Shown here in pieces: positions 19,121 through 27,052 of a stretch of 64,000 nucleotides of DNA. The position numbers were made by a program, and so were the translations under genes. The stretch's first letter is position 1. Each line of letters starts with the position of its first letter. Origin of the DNA: Devosia soli (GTDB lineage Bacteria; Pseudomonadota; Alphaproteobacteria; Rhizobiales; Devosiaceae); the NCBI RefSeq assembly GCF_000970455.1, contig NZ_LAJG01000048.1:310001-374000 (forward strand), written 5' to 3'. Below the pieces are notes generated by a model. The model made no database searches. It was not told the DNA's origin and saw only the letters and a list, made by a program, of their open reading frames with translations.

Positions 19121-20157
19121 TCGGCCTTGGCTTTCTCCTCGCCCAACCGCGTCAGGAAGGCCGGTGGCAGGGTGGTGTAGCGCTTATCGACTTCGGAGAA
19201 GGTGCGGCAGGCCGTCTCGCGCTCGCCGGCCCCAGAAAGAGCCATGCCGAGCTTGAGCAACAGGTCCGGGGCACGGGCATGATCAGGATGCTTCTGGAAA
19301 GCATCGAGAAGTACCTCGGCTGCCTGGTCGTACTGCTGCTGGTAAATGAGCGATTCCCCAAGCCAGTTTGCCGCGTCGGTCACTTGCGGATTGTCCGGAT
19401 AAAGCGACACGAACTGCTCGAACTGATCGGTGGCAAAGGCATAGTCGCCAGAAACCATGGCTTCATAGCCAGCGGCAAACTGCGCATCGGCATCGGCATT
19501 GCCCGAAGGCGTTGCGCCAGGATTATAGCTCAGGTCCAGCGGCTGGCCGGTGGCAAGATCGATACCGCCGGCCTGACCGGTGCCAACCAGCGGATCGCCC
19601 GATTGGCCGAGATCGTCCATCGGCGCGGCATTTGTGTCCGTGAAAGTCGGATCGAACTCGACTTCGCCGGGCAGCGGCTTGACGCCCTGCTCGGGAATGT
19701 CAGTCAGAGGCACGGCGTCTTCGCCCGTTGGGGCCGGGGTCTGGATTTGGGGTTGGGCCTGCGGCGACGCCTCGGGCGGCGTCGCGCCGCCAGATTGGGT
19801 CACCGCATCAGTTTTTCCCCCAGCACCGCCTTCCAGCTGCTGGAAGCGGAACTCATTGTCTTCCTGCATGCGGTTGATGATTTCCTGCATCTGCGTGAGC
19901 TGGAAAGTCAGGCCTTCGACCTGGCCGTTGAGGACGCGCAATTGCTCTTCGAGCTGTTGGATGCGGACAAGCAATTGTGCCTGATCGGCCTGCGCCACCA
20001 GCATCCGGTCCGGCTGGGTATTGTTGAGGGCCAAGCCGCCCAGTTCGCCGGGAAGGATCATGCTCTGGGCATTGGCCGCTGGCGCATAGAGCCCCAATCC
20101 CATCGCCACGGCGCACAAACCGGCGCGCGCCTTTCTGTTCAACGTTCCAAGCTGCAC
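19105..20157 (-). CDS. cpoB: Tol-Pal system protein CpoB (YbgF)
   Basis: Periplasmic partner of TolA and PBP1B that couples outer-membrane constriction to septal peptidoglycan synthesis in E. coli; role here by homology. The GTG at 20157, with GGAGG eight bases before it, gives a 350-residue precursor and a clear signal peptide ending in PAANAQ; the longer reading would bury that signal. Residues about 50-110 form the coiled-coil trimerisation helix (LLVRIQQLEEQLRVLNGQ), a proline/threonine linker follows, and the last 120 residues are TPR-like (FAAGYEAMVSGDYAFATDQF). It overlaps tilS by 16 bases. Confidence 0.92.
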   Translation of the reverse strand: MQLGTLNRKARAGLCAVAMGLGLYAPAANAQSMILPGELGGLALNNTQPDRMLVAQADQAQLLVRIQQLEEQLRVLNGQVEGLTFQLTQMQEIINRMQEDNEFRFQQLEGGAGGKTDAVTQSGGATPPEASPQAQPQIQTPAPTGEDAVPLTDIPEQGVKPLPGEVEFDPTFTDTNAAPMDDLGQSGDPLVGTGQAGGIDLATGQPLDLSYNPGATPSGNADADAQFAAGYEAMVSGDYAFATDQFEQFVSLYPDNPQVTDAANWLGESLIYQQQYDQAAEVLLDAFQKHPDHARAPDLLLKLGMALSGAGERETACRTFSEVDKRYTTLPPAFLTRLGEEKAKAECPPA

Positions 20158-20303
20158 GCCTCTGCCTCCGTTCGATGATACCGCGCCTACATGGGTATCA
20201 TTGGCCTGCCGATAAAGGCCAATTTTGGCCAAAACAAACCACCCGGCCCACTTTCGTGGCGCCGGGCGTTCTTGCCTCCAGTTCTTGCGACTGGAAATTC
20301 TGG

Positions 20304-20804
20304 TTATTGCACCACGGTAACGGCGCGGCGGTTCTGGCTCCAGCAGGAAATGTCGTTGCAGATGGCCACCGGACGTTCCTTGCCAAAGGACTGGCTGGTG
20401 ATGCGGCCACCATTGACGCCCTTGGACGTCAGGTAGTTCACGACCACCGACGCGCGGCGGGCGCCGAGCGCGATGTTGTATTCGCGGGTGCCGCGCTCGT
20501 CGGCATGGCCTTCGATGAGGATGCGGTAGTTCTGATACTGGTTGAGCCAGGCTGCCTGCTTGTCGAGCGTAGCCATGGCTTCCGAGGTCAGCGAACTCGA
20601 ATCGGTTTCGAAGAACACGCGATCGCCGACCGTGACGATGAATTCCTGCTGGCTGCCCGGCGCACCCCCGCCAGGTCCCAGATTGCCGGCGCCGGTCAGG
20701 CCAACGGCATCATTGGAACTGCGCGAACAAGCAGCGACGACGACGACGAAAAACAGCATCGCGGCAGCGCGCAACGCAGTGTTCAGGGGTGCGGGAAGGG
20801 CCAC
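20304..20804 (-). CDS. pal: Peptidoglycan-associated lipoprotein
   Basis: Outer-membrane lipoprotein that binds peptidoglycan and TolB. GTG 20804 has GGAG seven bases before it and is preferred to the TTG/ATG farther up. The lipobox is VVAAC with lipidated Cys26. After a glycine-rich linker the OmpA-like domain follows, with FFETDSSSL, the peptidoglycan-binding ILIEGHADERGTREYN and RRASVVVNYL. The domain contains a cysteine pair (CNDISC) near the C-terminus. At 166 residues it is of usual size. It is separated from tolB by 230 bases including the tolB terminator, so it likely has its own promoter. Confidence 0.94.
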   Translation of the reverse strand: MALPAPLNTALRAAAMLFFVVVVAACSRSSNDAVGLTGAGNLGPGGGAPGSQQEFIVTVGDRVFFETDSSSLTSEAMATLDKQAAWLNQYQNYRILIEGHADERGTREYNIALGARRASVVVNYLTSKGVNGGRITSQSFGKERPVAICNDISCWSQNRRAVTVVQ

Positions 20805-21006
20805 GGTTAGCTCCAGAAAAGGCAACAATCTTAAGAGCAGCATTTACCGCGCTTAATCTTAAGGCCGGGTTTGTCGGCATGGTTAATCTTTGCCTATCGC
20901 GGCGCGAATGTGGCAGAAATCCGGGCTTTTCCGTGGCGTTGCCAAAGCGCAACAGGTTTTGGCATCAATCACGTTAAGGTTAAGCTCGCCCGGCAACAGA
21001 TGACAA

Positions 21007-21030
21007 AAAGGGGGGCTGAAGCCCCCCTTT
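21007..21030 (-). terminator. Rho-independent terminator after tolB
   Basis: AAAGGGGGGC, loop TGAA, GCCCCCCTTT: a ten-pair perfect stem four bases downstream of the tolB stop. On the minus strand it continues into TTTTTG. It separates tolB from pal. Confidence 0.9.
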
Positions 21031-21034
21031 CGTG

Positions 21035-22345
21035 CTAGCTGCGAAGATTGGACCAGGATGGGTCCGAAGCGTAGGTTTCAGTTGCAATCGTCAGCGGGTT
21101 ACGACCCCAGATATCGACGCTCATGAGGCGCGGGCCGTCATTGCCACCCGGATCCTGGAAAAACATGATGACGCGACCATTCGGTGCCCAGGTCGGACCT
21201 TCCGCGTGGAAGCTCGAATAGAGAAGGCGTTCGCCTGAACCGTCGGGTGCCATGACGCCGATATGGAACTGCCCACCCGACTGGCGCGTAAAGGCTATAA
21301 GGTCACCCTTGGGCGACCAAACTGGCGTCGAATAGCTGCCTTGGCCAAAGCTGATGCGCTGCGCATTTCCGCCCCCGGCGCCCATCATGTAAATCTGGGG
21401 CGAGCCGCCGCGATCGCTCTCGAAGACGATGCGGCTGCCATCGGGCGAATAGGATGGGCCGGTATCGATCGCAGCACCGGAGGTCAGCTGCACGGGCGAA
21501 CCGCCACCGGTGGAAATGGCGTAGAGGTTGGTCGCGCCACCCTGTTCGACCGAAAAGGCGACGGTGCCGCCATCGGGAGAAAAGCGTGGCGCGAACGTCA
21601 TGGCGCCGACATTGGCGAGGCGCTGCTGCTGGCCCGAAGAAAGCTGCAGCAGATAGACCTGCGGATTGCCGTCGGCAAAGTTCATATAGGTGACCAGATC
21701 GCCATTGGGCGCAAACCGTGGCGTCAGCGCCATGGTCGAGCCATCGGTCAGATACTGCACGTTGGCGCCATCCTGATCCATGATCGCAAGGCGGCGCGTG
21801 CGGTTGGCCTTGGGGCCGCTTTCCGCGGTGTAGATGACGCGGGTATCGAAATAGCCCGTGCCGCCGGCGAGCTGCTCATAGATGGCGTCCGACACGATAT
21901 GGGCAATGCGGCGCGCCGAATTGGGATCGGTATTGTAGCTCTTGCCGACAACCTGCGCGGCCTGCTGCGTATCCCAGACGCGCACCGAAGACGAAATCTG
22001 GCCACCACGCTCGACCGAGCCCATGACGAGCGCATCGACATTTGCCGTGCGCCAGACGTTGAAATCCGGCGTCCCGTTGACGTCGCCGACCTGCACCGGC
22101 AGCGAGGCCGGATCGAGCGGCAGGAAAAGACCGGACCGGCGAAGATTGTTGCGCACGATATCGGCGATTTCGCGCCCGAAATTGGGGTCGGACGAAGCGA
22201 AATCGGGAATGGCGATCGGCAGCGGCTGGAAGTTGGCGCCTTCGACGACGATGCGCAACTGCGCCATGGTCATTTGCGAGGTGGCGAGAAGAGCGCTGCC
22301 GGCCAGGCCAAGCTTGAGTGCAGAACGCCGGGTAAGAAGCGTCAT
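21035..22345 (-). CDS. tolB: Tol-Pal system beta-propeller protein TolB
   Basis: Periplasmic protein that shuttles between Pal and TolA. ATG 22345 gives 436 residues; an upstream reading has no family match. The signal peptide is TLLTRRSALKLGLAGSALLA, with a twin-arginine pair at residues 6-7, so Tat export is possible. The N-terminal domain (IVVEGANFQPLPIAIPDF) is followed by a six-bladed propeller with repeated FSPDGG/YSPDGS and APNGR blocks. It is last before the terminator in tolQ-R-A-(TolA-C)-B. Confidence 0.95.
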   Translation of the reverse strand: MTLLTRRSALKLGLAGSALLATSQMTMAQLRIVVEGANFQPLPIAIPDFASSDPNFGREIADIVRNNLRRSGLFLPLDPASLPVQVGDVNGTPDFNVWRTANVDALVMGSVERGGQISSSVRVWDTQQAAQVVGKSYNTDPNSARRIAHIVSDAIYEQLAGGTGYFDTRVIYTAESGPKANRTRRLAIMDQDGANVQYLTDGSTMALTPRFAPNGDLVTYMNFADGNPQVYLLQLSSGQQQRLANVGAMTFAPRFSPDGGTVAFSVEQGGATNLYAISTGGGSPVQLTSGAAIDTGPSYSPDGSRIVFESDRGGSPQIYMMGAGGGNAQRISFGQGSYSTPVWSPKGDLIAFTRQSGGQFHIGVMAPDGSGERLLYSSFHAEGPTWAPNGRVIMFFQDPGGNDGPRLMSVDIWGRNPLTIATETYASDPSWSNLRS

Positions 22346-22409
22346 GGTCTTTGTTGTCTCCAATTTCGCTGTTGGCCGAATTGTGGCCAGCACAAAGGCA
22401 AATTCAAGG

Positions 22410-22760
22410 TCAGGGTTGCAGGTCGACTTCGAGCGTCTTCCAGACGTCGTAGCTCTCTGCGGAAAAGGAATAAGGCGCACAACGTTCCACGGCACGAATG
22501 GCACCGGTCGCGAGGCGCTGCGCGGCTTCGGATTTATCCGGATCGATAACCGAGGCGTCGGTCACTGCGCCGTCTAGCGCGAGCGCCACGCGCAGCTTGA
22601 CGCTGCGGCCGCTGCCGATATCGGCAGGGGCGATCGTCCAGCAGGATTTCACCTGTTCGACAAACGCCTCGAGTTCAACTTGGCTTACCTCCTGAGCTTC
22701 AGCGCCAGGAGACAACAGCGCGACGATGGCGAGCGCGGTTAGCGGGGCGAGACGGGTCAT
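22410..22760 (-). CDS. Secreted stand-alone TolA C-terminal domain paralogue
   Basis: A 116-residue protein with a signal peptide (TRLAPLTALAIVALLSPGAEA), then one domain of about 90 residues that aligns along its length with the C-terminal domain of TolA in the preceding gene. Shared features are the CW after the first helix (KSCW versus KTCW), CAPYSFSAESYDVW versus CGPYSMLSSDSYNEW, and the ending EVDLQP versus EVELRP. It has no membrane anchor or proline stalk. ATG 22760 overlaps the tolA stop as ATGA, so it is coupled to tolA. It may compete with or assist TolA in binding TolB or Pal; that is inference. Confidence 0.8.
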   Translation of the reverse strand: MTRLAPLTALAIVALLSPGAEAQEVSQVELEAFVEQVKSCWTIAPADIGSGRSVKLRVALALDGAVTDASVIDPDKSEAAQRLATGAIRAVERCAPYSFSAESYDVWKTLEVDLQP

Positions 22761-23959
22761 GGACGAAGCTCCACCTCGATCGACTGCCATTCGTTGTAGG
22801 AATCCGAGGACAGCATGGAATATGGACCGCACTGGACAACGGCGCGCTGAGCAGCGCGGGCAATGCCCTGGCCCGCCGGCGTCGGGTCAGCCGACACGAT
22901 CTGCGGCGTGCCGTTGACACTGCCGTCGGGGTTCATCGACATGCGCAGGGTCACGTTCATGCCCGAGTTGAAATCGCTCGGGAGCAGATTCCAGCAGGTC
23001 TTGATCTTGGCGACGAGCCCGTCGATCGCCGATTGGCTAAGGCGCGCCGAGGTGCCGGTCGTGTCGCCAAGCGTCGGCGAACCACCCTGCCCCGTCGTGC
23101 CACCGGTGGTGGGCGCATTGTTGATGATGGCGCTGATGTCGTCGGCAAGGTCAGAGTTAAGGGCGGTCGGGCCAGACGGGGTCGGCGTTGGCGTATCGTT
23201 CTGGGCAGTATTTTGTGCAGCCGCGGCAGCAGCCTGGCGCTTGCGCTCTTCTTCCTCCCGCTTCTTGCGCTCCGCTTCGGCGGCAGCAAACTGCTGACGC
23301 AACTGGGCAAGATTGCTTGGACGCGCAGCCGGGGTCGGCGCGTTGACGGCGGGCGCCTCGGGTTCGGGCGTCGGTTGGGGCTCTGGCTCTGGCGCCGGCT
23401 CAGGCGTTGGCGCAGGTTCAGGTGTCGGCGCCGGCGTCGGCTCAGGCGTTGGGGTTGGCTCGGGAGCGGGAGCCGGCGTCGGGCGAGTCTGTGGAATCGG
23501 TGGCGCCGGCGTCGGCGCTGGGGTCGGTGCCGGCGTGGGTGTAGGTGCGGGCTCAGGCTCTGGCGCCGGATCAGGCTCTGGCGCCGGTTCAGGTTCGGGC
23601 GCCGGCTCGGGGACGGGTTGGGGCTGCGGGGTAGGCTCGGGCGCCGGTGCGGATTCGGTCACCGGGGCAGGCGTCGGAACGTCCGCAGGCGACGGCGTCG
23701 GCTGGTCCTGCTCCGTATTGCCCGTTGGCTGGGCGAGTTCGGCGGGCTGATCGCTCTCGACGATGGACGGCGTTTCGGTATCGACCACGGTGCTGTCGAG
23801 CTGGCCGGCGCGGATATTGGAATATTCCTCGACCGGCACGAGATCGACCGAGATGGATTCAACGACAGGCGTCAGCGGCTCGGTCGATCCAAGATTGATC
23901 AAACCAAGCACGATCAGCAGCACGTGGACTGAAGCTGAGACGACAACGCCTGTCCGCAT
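22757..23959 (-). CDS. tolA: Cell envelope integrity protein TolA
   Basis: Inner-membrane protein that spans the periplasm and transmits the TolQR force to TolB-Pal. The 400 residues show a short cytosolic start and one membrane helix (VVVSASVHVLLIVLGLINLG), an acidic stretch, then a remarkable proline-rich stalk of X-Pro and Pro-Glu repeats from about residue 90 to 215, a short charged helix (AERKKREEEERKRQ), and the globular C-terminal domain with a paired-cysteine pattern (KTCW and QCGPYS). E. coli TolA uses a long alanine/lysine helix instead. It starts four bases after the tolR stop and overlaps the next gene by four. Confidence 0.9.
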   Translation of the reverse strand: MRTGVVVSASVHVLLIVLGLINLGSTEPLTPVVESISVDLVPVEEYSNIRAGQLDSTVVDTETPSIVESDQPAELAQPTGNTEQDQPTPSPADVPTPAPVTESAPAPEPTPQPQPVPEPAPEPEPAPEPDPAPEPEPAPTPTPAPTPAPTPAPPIPQTRPTPAPAPEPTPTPEPTPAPTPEPAPTPEPAPEPEPQPTPEPEAPAVNAPTPAARPSNLAQLRQQFAAAEAERKKREEEERKRQAAAAAAQNTAQNDTPTPTPSGPTALNSDLADDISAIINNAPTTGGTTGQGGSPTLGDTTGTSARLSQSAIDGLVAKIKTCWNLLPSDFNSGMNVTLRMSMNPDGSVNGTPQIVSADPTPAGQGIARAAQRAVVQCGPYSMLSSDSYNEWQSIEVELRP

Positions 23960-23963
23960 CGGC

Positions 23964-24407
23964 CTATTGCTCGCCGCGTTCGGTGACGAGCCCGATCTTT
24001 GAATAGCCTGCCGCCGAAAGTAGCCCCATGACGCGCATTACCGCCCCATAATTGGCCGTGGTATCGCCGCGGAGGAAAATGCGATCCTCAGGCGTCGCTA
24101 GGCCAGAAACGGTGGTGATGAGGTTGGCTTCGTCGACCGGCGTTTCATCGACATAGATGGCGCCTTCCGGCGTCACCGCCACGGTGATCGGCTGGGTCTG
24201 GCTTGGCATGTCTGCCGCCGCCGATTGCGGCAGGTCGACCGGCACGCCGGCCGTCATCATGGGCGCGGCAACCATGAAGATGATGAGCAGCACCAGCATC
24301 ACGTCGACCATCGGCGTGATGTTGATTTCGCTCATTACCGCTTTCCGGCGACCGCGACGGCGGCGTCCGCCGCCCCCGCCTCCGCCGCCTGCTACACCCA
24401 TGCCCAT
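23964..24407 (-). CDS. tolR: TolR, ExbD-family stator protein
   Basis: Single-pass partner of TolQ in the proton-driven Tol motor. The membrane helix SEINITPMVDVMLVLLIIFM (about residues 25-44) holds the proton-path aspartate in MVDV. The periplasmic domain follows (VAVTPEGAIYVDETPV). The first 22 residues are unusual: eight glycines in a row, then RRRRGRR, making a strongly basic cytosolic lead. A later ATG (AVMSEINI) would remove it, but its first codon is one base after the tolQ stop and both starts are possible. 147 residues is normal for alphaproteobacteria. Confidence 0.93.
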   Translation of the reverse strand: MGMGVAGGGGGGGGRRRRGRRKAVMSEINITPMVDVMLVLLIIFMVAAPMMTAGVPVDLPQSAAADMPSQTQPITVAVTPEGAIYVDETPVDEANLITTVSGLATPEDRIFLRGDTTANYGAVMRVMGLLSAAGYSKIGLVTERGEQ

Positions 24408-24408
24408 A

Positions 24409-25119
24409 TCAGCGGCTCCGGGCTTCGAGCTGGCGGCTCAGAATGGTCGAAAATTCGTCGGCAAAGCCTTCGAGGCGGCCAATCATCTTGCCGGCGTCAG
24501 CAGAAAGCTTGTTGTAGGCGATAACGGCTGGGATAGCCGCGACAAGACCGATAGCCGTCGCAAAGAGCGCTTCGGCGATCGGCCCGGCAACAACCGCCAG
24601 ATTGGTCGAGGACGATGCCGCGATATTGGTAAAAGCGTTCATGATGCCCCAGACTGTCCCGAAAAGACCGATAAAGGGTCCAGCAGATCCGACCGTGGCG
24701 AGAAAGCCCAGGCGCTTTTCCAAAAATTCGCTTTCGCGGGCGATGGCGACATCGAGCACCTTATCAAGGCGCTGCTGCATGCCGACAAAGCTTGCCGCAT
24801 TCTGCTCGTGGCTGCGCTTCCATTCCTTCATGGCAGCGACAAACACTGCTCCCATGCCACCCGAGGATTTTTCAGACTGCTGCTGGTAAAGCTCTTCCAG
24901 TGACTGGCCCGACCAGAAGGTGCGCTCGAAGCGATTCATCTCGGCCTGCGTCCGGCGATACGCAATCGACTTGTCGACAATGATGGCCCAGCACCAGACG
25001 GAAGCGCCGAGCAGGCCCAGCATCACCGACTTGACGACGATGTCGGCCGCCCAGAACAGTCCCCAAATGGACAGGTCGGCATGCGGAGCCGCCGCTCCCA
25101 CTGCATCCATGGCTTCCAT
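24409..25119 (-). CDS. tolQ: TolQ, ExbB/MotA-family proton channel
   Basis: Three-helix channel of the Tol motor, 236 residues. The first helix lies at about 25-48 (VVKSVMLGLLGASVWCWAII); the conserved pair GSAGPFIGLFGTVWGIMNAF and GPIAEALFATAIGLVAAIPA form the pore helices. AAGGA lies eight bases before ATG 25119. It is the first gene of the tolQRA operon, 187 bases downstream of ybgC, where a promoter may sit. Confidence 0.95.
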   Translation of the reverse strand: MEAMDAVGAAAPHADLSIWGLFWAADIVVKSVMLGLLGASVWCWAIIVDKSIAYRRTQAEMNRFERTFWSGQSLEELYQQQSEKSSGGMGAVFVAAMKEWKRSHEQNAASFVGMQQRLDKVLDVAIARESEFLEKRLGFLATVGSAGPFIGLFGTVWGIMNAFTNIAASSSTNLAVVAGPIAEALFATAIGLVAAIPAVIAYNKLSADAGKMIGRLEGFADEFSTILSRQLEARSR

Positions 25120-25306
25120 GAAGTGATCCTTTCGGCCTGGCCCAAGCGCCCGGCCCCATACATTGGTGCGATGGGGGCGGAATCTGTCAAAATTAAGAGA
25201 AATGCCCTGAAAGCCGGGCTTCTCGGCCCCGCCCTCAGCGCAATCGCTCCTTTGACTCGATTATGGTGACCAAGTGGTTAAGAAACAGATTCCGCTGACA
25301 AGGAAG

Positions 25307-25705
25307 TCAATGGTCGCCTGCGAAACGTGCACGCAGTTCCGCAGGAAGACGCGCGGGCCCACCGCTGGTTTTGATCGCCACGACCACTACCTTGGCTATT
25401 GTCAGCACCGTCTGGTCACGCAGAATTGTCTGCTTGAGCGATAGGCGAACGCCGCTCGTGTCCGTGACTTCAGTGGTCACAGTGAGAAGATCGTCAATAC
25501 GCGCGGCGCCGAGGAAATCGATCTCCATCGACCGCACGGCAAATGCGATGCCCTTCTCAATCAACTCGAAATGGTGGATTCCGAGATCGCGCAAGAACTC
25601 GGTGCGGCCGCGCTCGAAAAATTTCAAATAGGCCGCGTGATAAACATTTCCCGAGAAATCGGTGTCTTCGTAGTAGATGCGCACCGGAAAGGCGTGGATT
25701 GTCAT
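25307..25705 (-). CDS. ybgC: Tol-Pal-associated acyl-CoA thioesterase
   Basis: Hotdog-fold thioesterase of the YbgC class, 132 residues. The motif VRIYYEDTDFSGNVYHAAYL near residue 8 contains the catalytic aspartate, and RTEFLRDLGIHH follows. It hydrolyses acyl-CoA or acyl-ACP and is linked to phospholipid metabolism at the membrane. ATGA overlap joins it to the nudix gene upstream, and tolQ follows; ybgC-tolQRAB-pal is the usual order across proteobacteria. Confidence 0.95.
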   Translation of the reverse strand: MTIHAFPVRIYYEDTDFSGNVYHAAYLKFFERGRTEFLRDLGIHHFELIEKGIAFAVRSMEIDFLGAARIDDLLTVTTEVTDTSGVRLSLKQTILRDQTVLTIAKVVVVAIKTSGGPARLPAELRARFAGDH

Positions 25706-26199
25706 GCCGAGCGCTCGTCGAAGACGATATGGGTATGCCCCGATGGCAACTTACGCAAAAACTCGGGCAGCCAGCGCGGCAGGAGATTCGCTTTCTCCAG
25801 AGCATCGCCCTCCAGTAGTACCCAGTAGAAGTACAGGTCATGCCCCTCGTCACGCCGCTCGAGCCACGGGGAAGCGCCGTTCGGCCCCTCTCCCGGCAAG
25901 GTTACGGCGTAGAAAAAACCGAGCTCATGAAAATCTTCGCCCTCGCGACGATAGAAACTCTCGGACGTAGCCAGCATAGCGCCGATTTCAGCCGGCAGAG
26001 CGATTTCCTCGGCAATCTCGCGGGTGAGGCTCAGCCGGCTATCCTCACCCAGTTCGACTCTCCCGCCTGGGAGCATGGCATAATCGTCGTCATCTTCCCG
26101 GCAGATCAGCACATGGCCGTCGACAACAATGACTGCCGCCACGCGATAATTGAAGCGACCATGCGAGAGCGGGAAGCTGATGACGTGCCGCTCAACCAT
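25702..26199 (-). CDS. NUDIX hydrolase
   Basis: Predicted pyrophosphohydrolase of 165 residues. The Nudix box is GGRVELGEDSRLSLTREIAE with the REIAEE metal-binding helix near residues 52-75; the position after it (IAL) replaces the usual glycine. A TTG at 26211 is in frame, but ATG 26199 has GGAG seven bases before it. It overlaps the phosphoesterase gene by eight bases and ybgC by four, so it is cotranslated with both. Substrate is unknown. Confidence 0.88.
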   Translation of the reverse strand: MVERHVISFPLSHGRFNYRVAAVIVVDGHVLICREDDDDYAMLPGGRVELGEDSRLSLTREIAEEIALPAEIGAMLATSESFYRREGEDFHELGFFYAVTLPGEGPNGASPWLERRDEGHDLYFYWVLLEGDALEKANLLPRWLPEFLRKLPSGHTHIVFDERSA

Positions 26200-27049
26200 G
26201 TCGGGCTCCAAGTTCGATCAGGACGATTTCGGGTGGCGCATCGAAACGCAACGGAAGCCCGGAATGCCCGAGGCCTGCGCCGACGATCAGATGGCGGCCC
26301 TCTTCGACGATATGGCCATGCAGATAGCGGCGCCCGTAGCGCGACGGCACGACTGGCGCATATCCGAAAAAGCGGATTTGCCCATGATGAACATGACCCG
26401 ACAGGGTCAACGCCACCCGCTCCGGCACTTCGGGAAAAATATCTGGCTCATGCGCCATGAGGATGACGGGCGCATCGTCACCAACCTTGGCCAGGGTACC
26501 ATCGAGATCGGCGAGGCGACGGCCATCTTCATGTTCGGCGATCTGATCGCCAAGGCCGGCAAGCCAGAAGGACGTTTCGCCTGTTCCAAGACGGACGGCC
26601 TGATTGACATAGACAGGGATGCCGACGCTCTCGAGCGCAACAAGCGCCTCCGGACGTTCGAGCACACGGTGCCGCTTTCGCGCGATACGCGGATAATCGT
26701 GATTGCCGAGAACCGCATGGACACCAAGTGGCGCCTTGAGGCCGCCCAATGGCTTGGCCCAGGCATCGGCGGTCAGATGGCGGCTGAACCGTGGACCTTC
26801 CTCGAAATCGCCGAGGAGCAGGACAATGTCGGCTCCAAGCGCATTGGTTTTTCGGACGATTGTTTCCAAGGCATCGACACCGAGCCAGGGTTCGGCAACA
26901 TGAAAATCGCTCAACATGGCGATGCGCAAGGGAAGATCGGATGGCCAGTTAAAGACCGAAGGCGCATAGCGCACTATCCTGATGCCGTCGTTTTCGATCC
27001 AGCTATGCGCCCCGAAAAGGTGAAGAAGGCGCTGGATGGGATGCCCCAT
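26192..27049 (-). CDS. Calcineurin-like metallophosphoesterase
   Basis: Binuclear metal phosphoesterase, 285 residues. The motifs run in order: MLSDFHVAEP (residues about 45-54), LLLGDFEEGP, VLGNHDYPRIA, MAHEPDIF and LSGHVHHGQIRFFGYAP. No signal peptide is evident; the first 40 residues could be membrane-peripheral. The pattern resembles YkuE/LpxG-like enzymes, but a lipid substrate is only a possibility. It starts three bases after the ruvB stop and overlaps the nudix gene, so it is embedded in the ruvCAB-ybgC transcript. Confidence 0.88.
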   Translation of the reverse strand: MGHPIQRLLHLFGAHSWIENDGIRIVRYAPSVFNWPSDLPLRIAMLSDFHVAEPWLGVDALETIVRKTNALGADIVLLLGDFEEGPRFSRHLTADAWAKPLGGLKAPLGVHAVLGNHDYPRIARKRHRVLERPEALVALESVGIPVYVNQAVRLGTGETSFWLAGLGDQIAEHEDGRRLADLDGTLAKVGDDAPVILMAHEPDIFPEVPERVALTLSGHVHHGQIRFFGYAPVVPSRYGRRYLHGHIVEEGRHLIVGAGLGHSGLPLRFDAPPEIVLIELGARHG

Positions 27050-27052
27050 GGG

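Noticed and set aside
23313..23750. Plus-strand Gly/Ala/Val repeat frame
   Set aside because: It is the antisense image of the TolA proline stalk.
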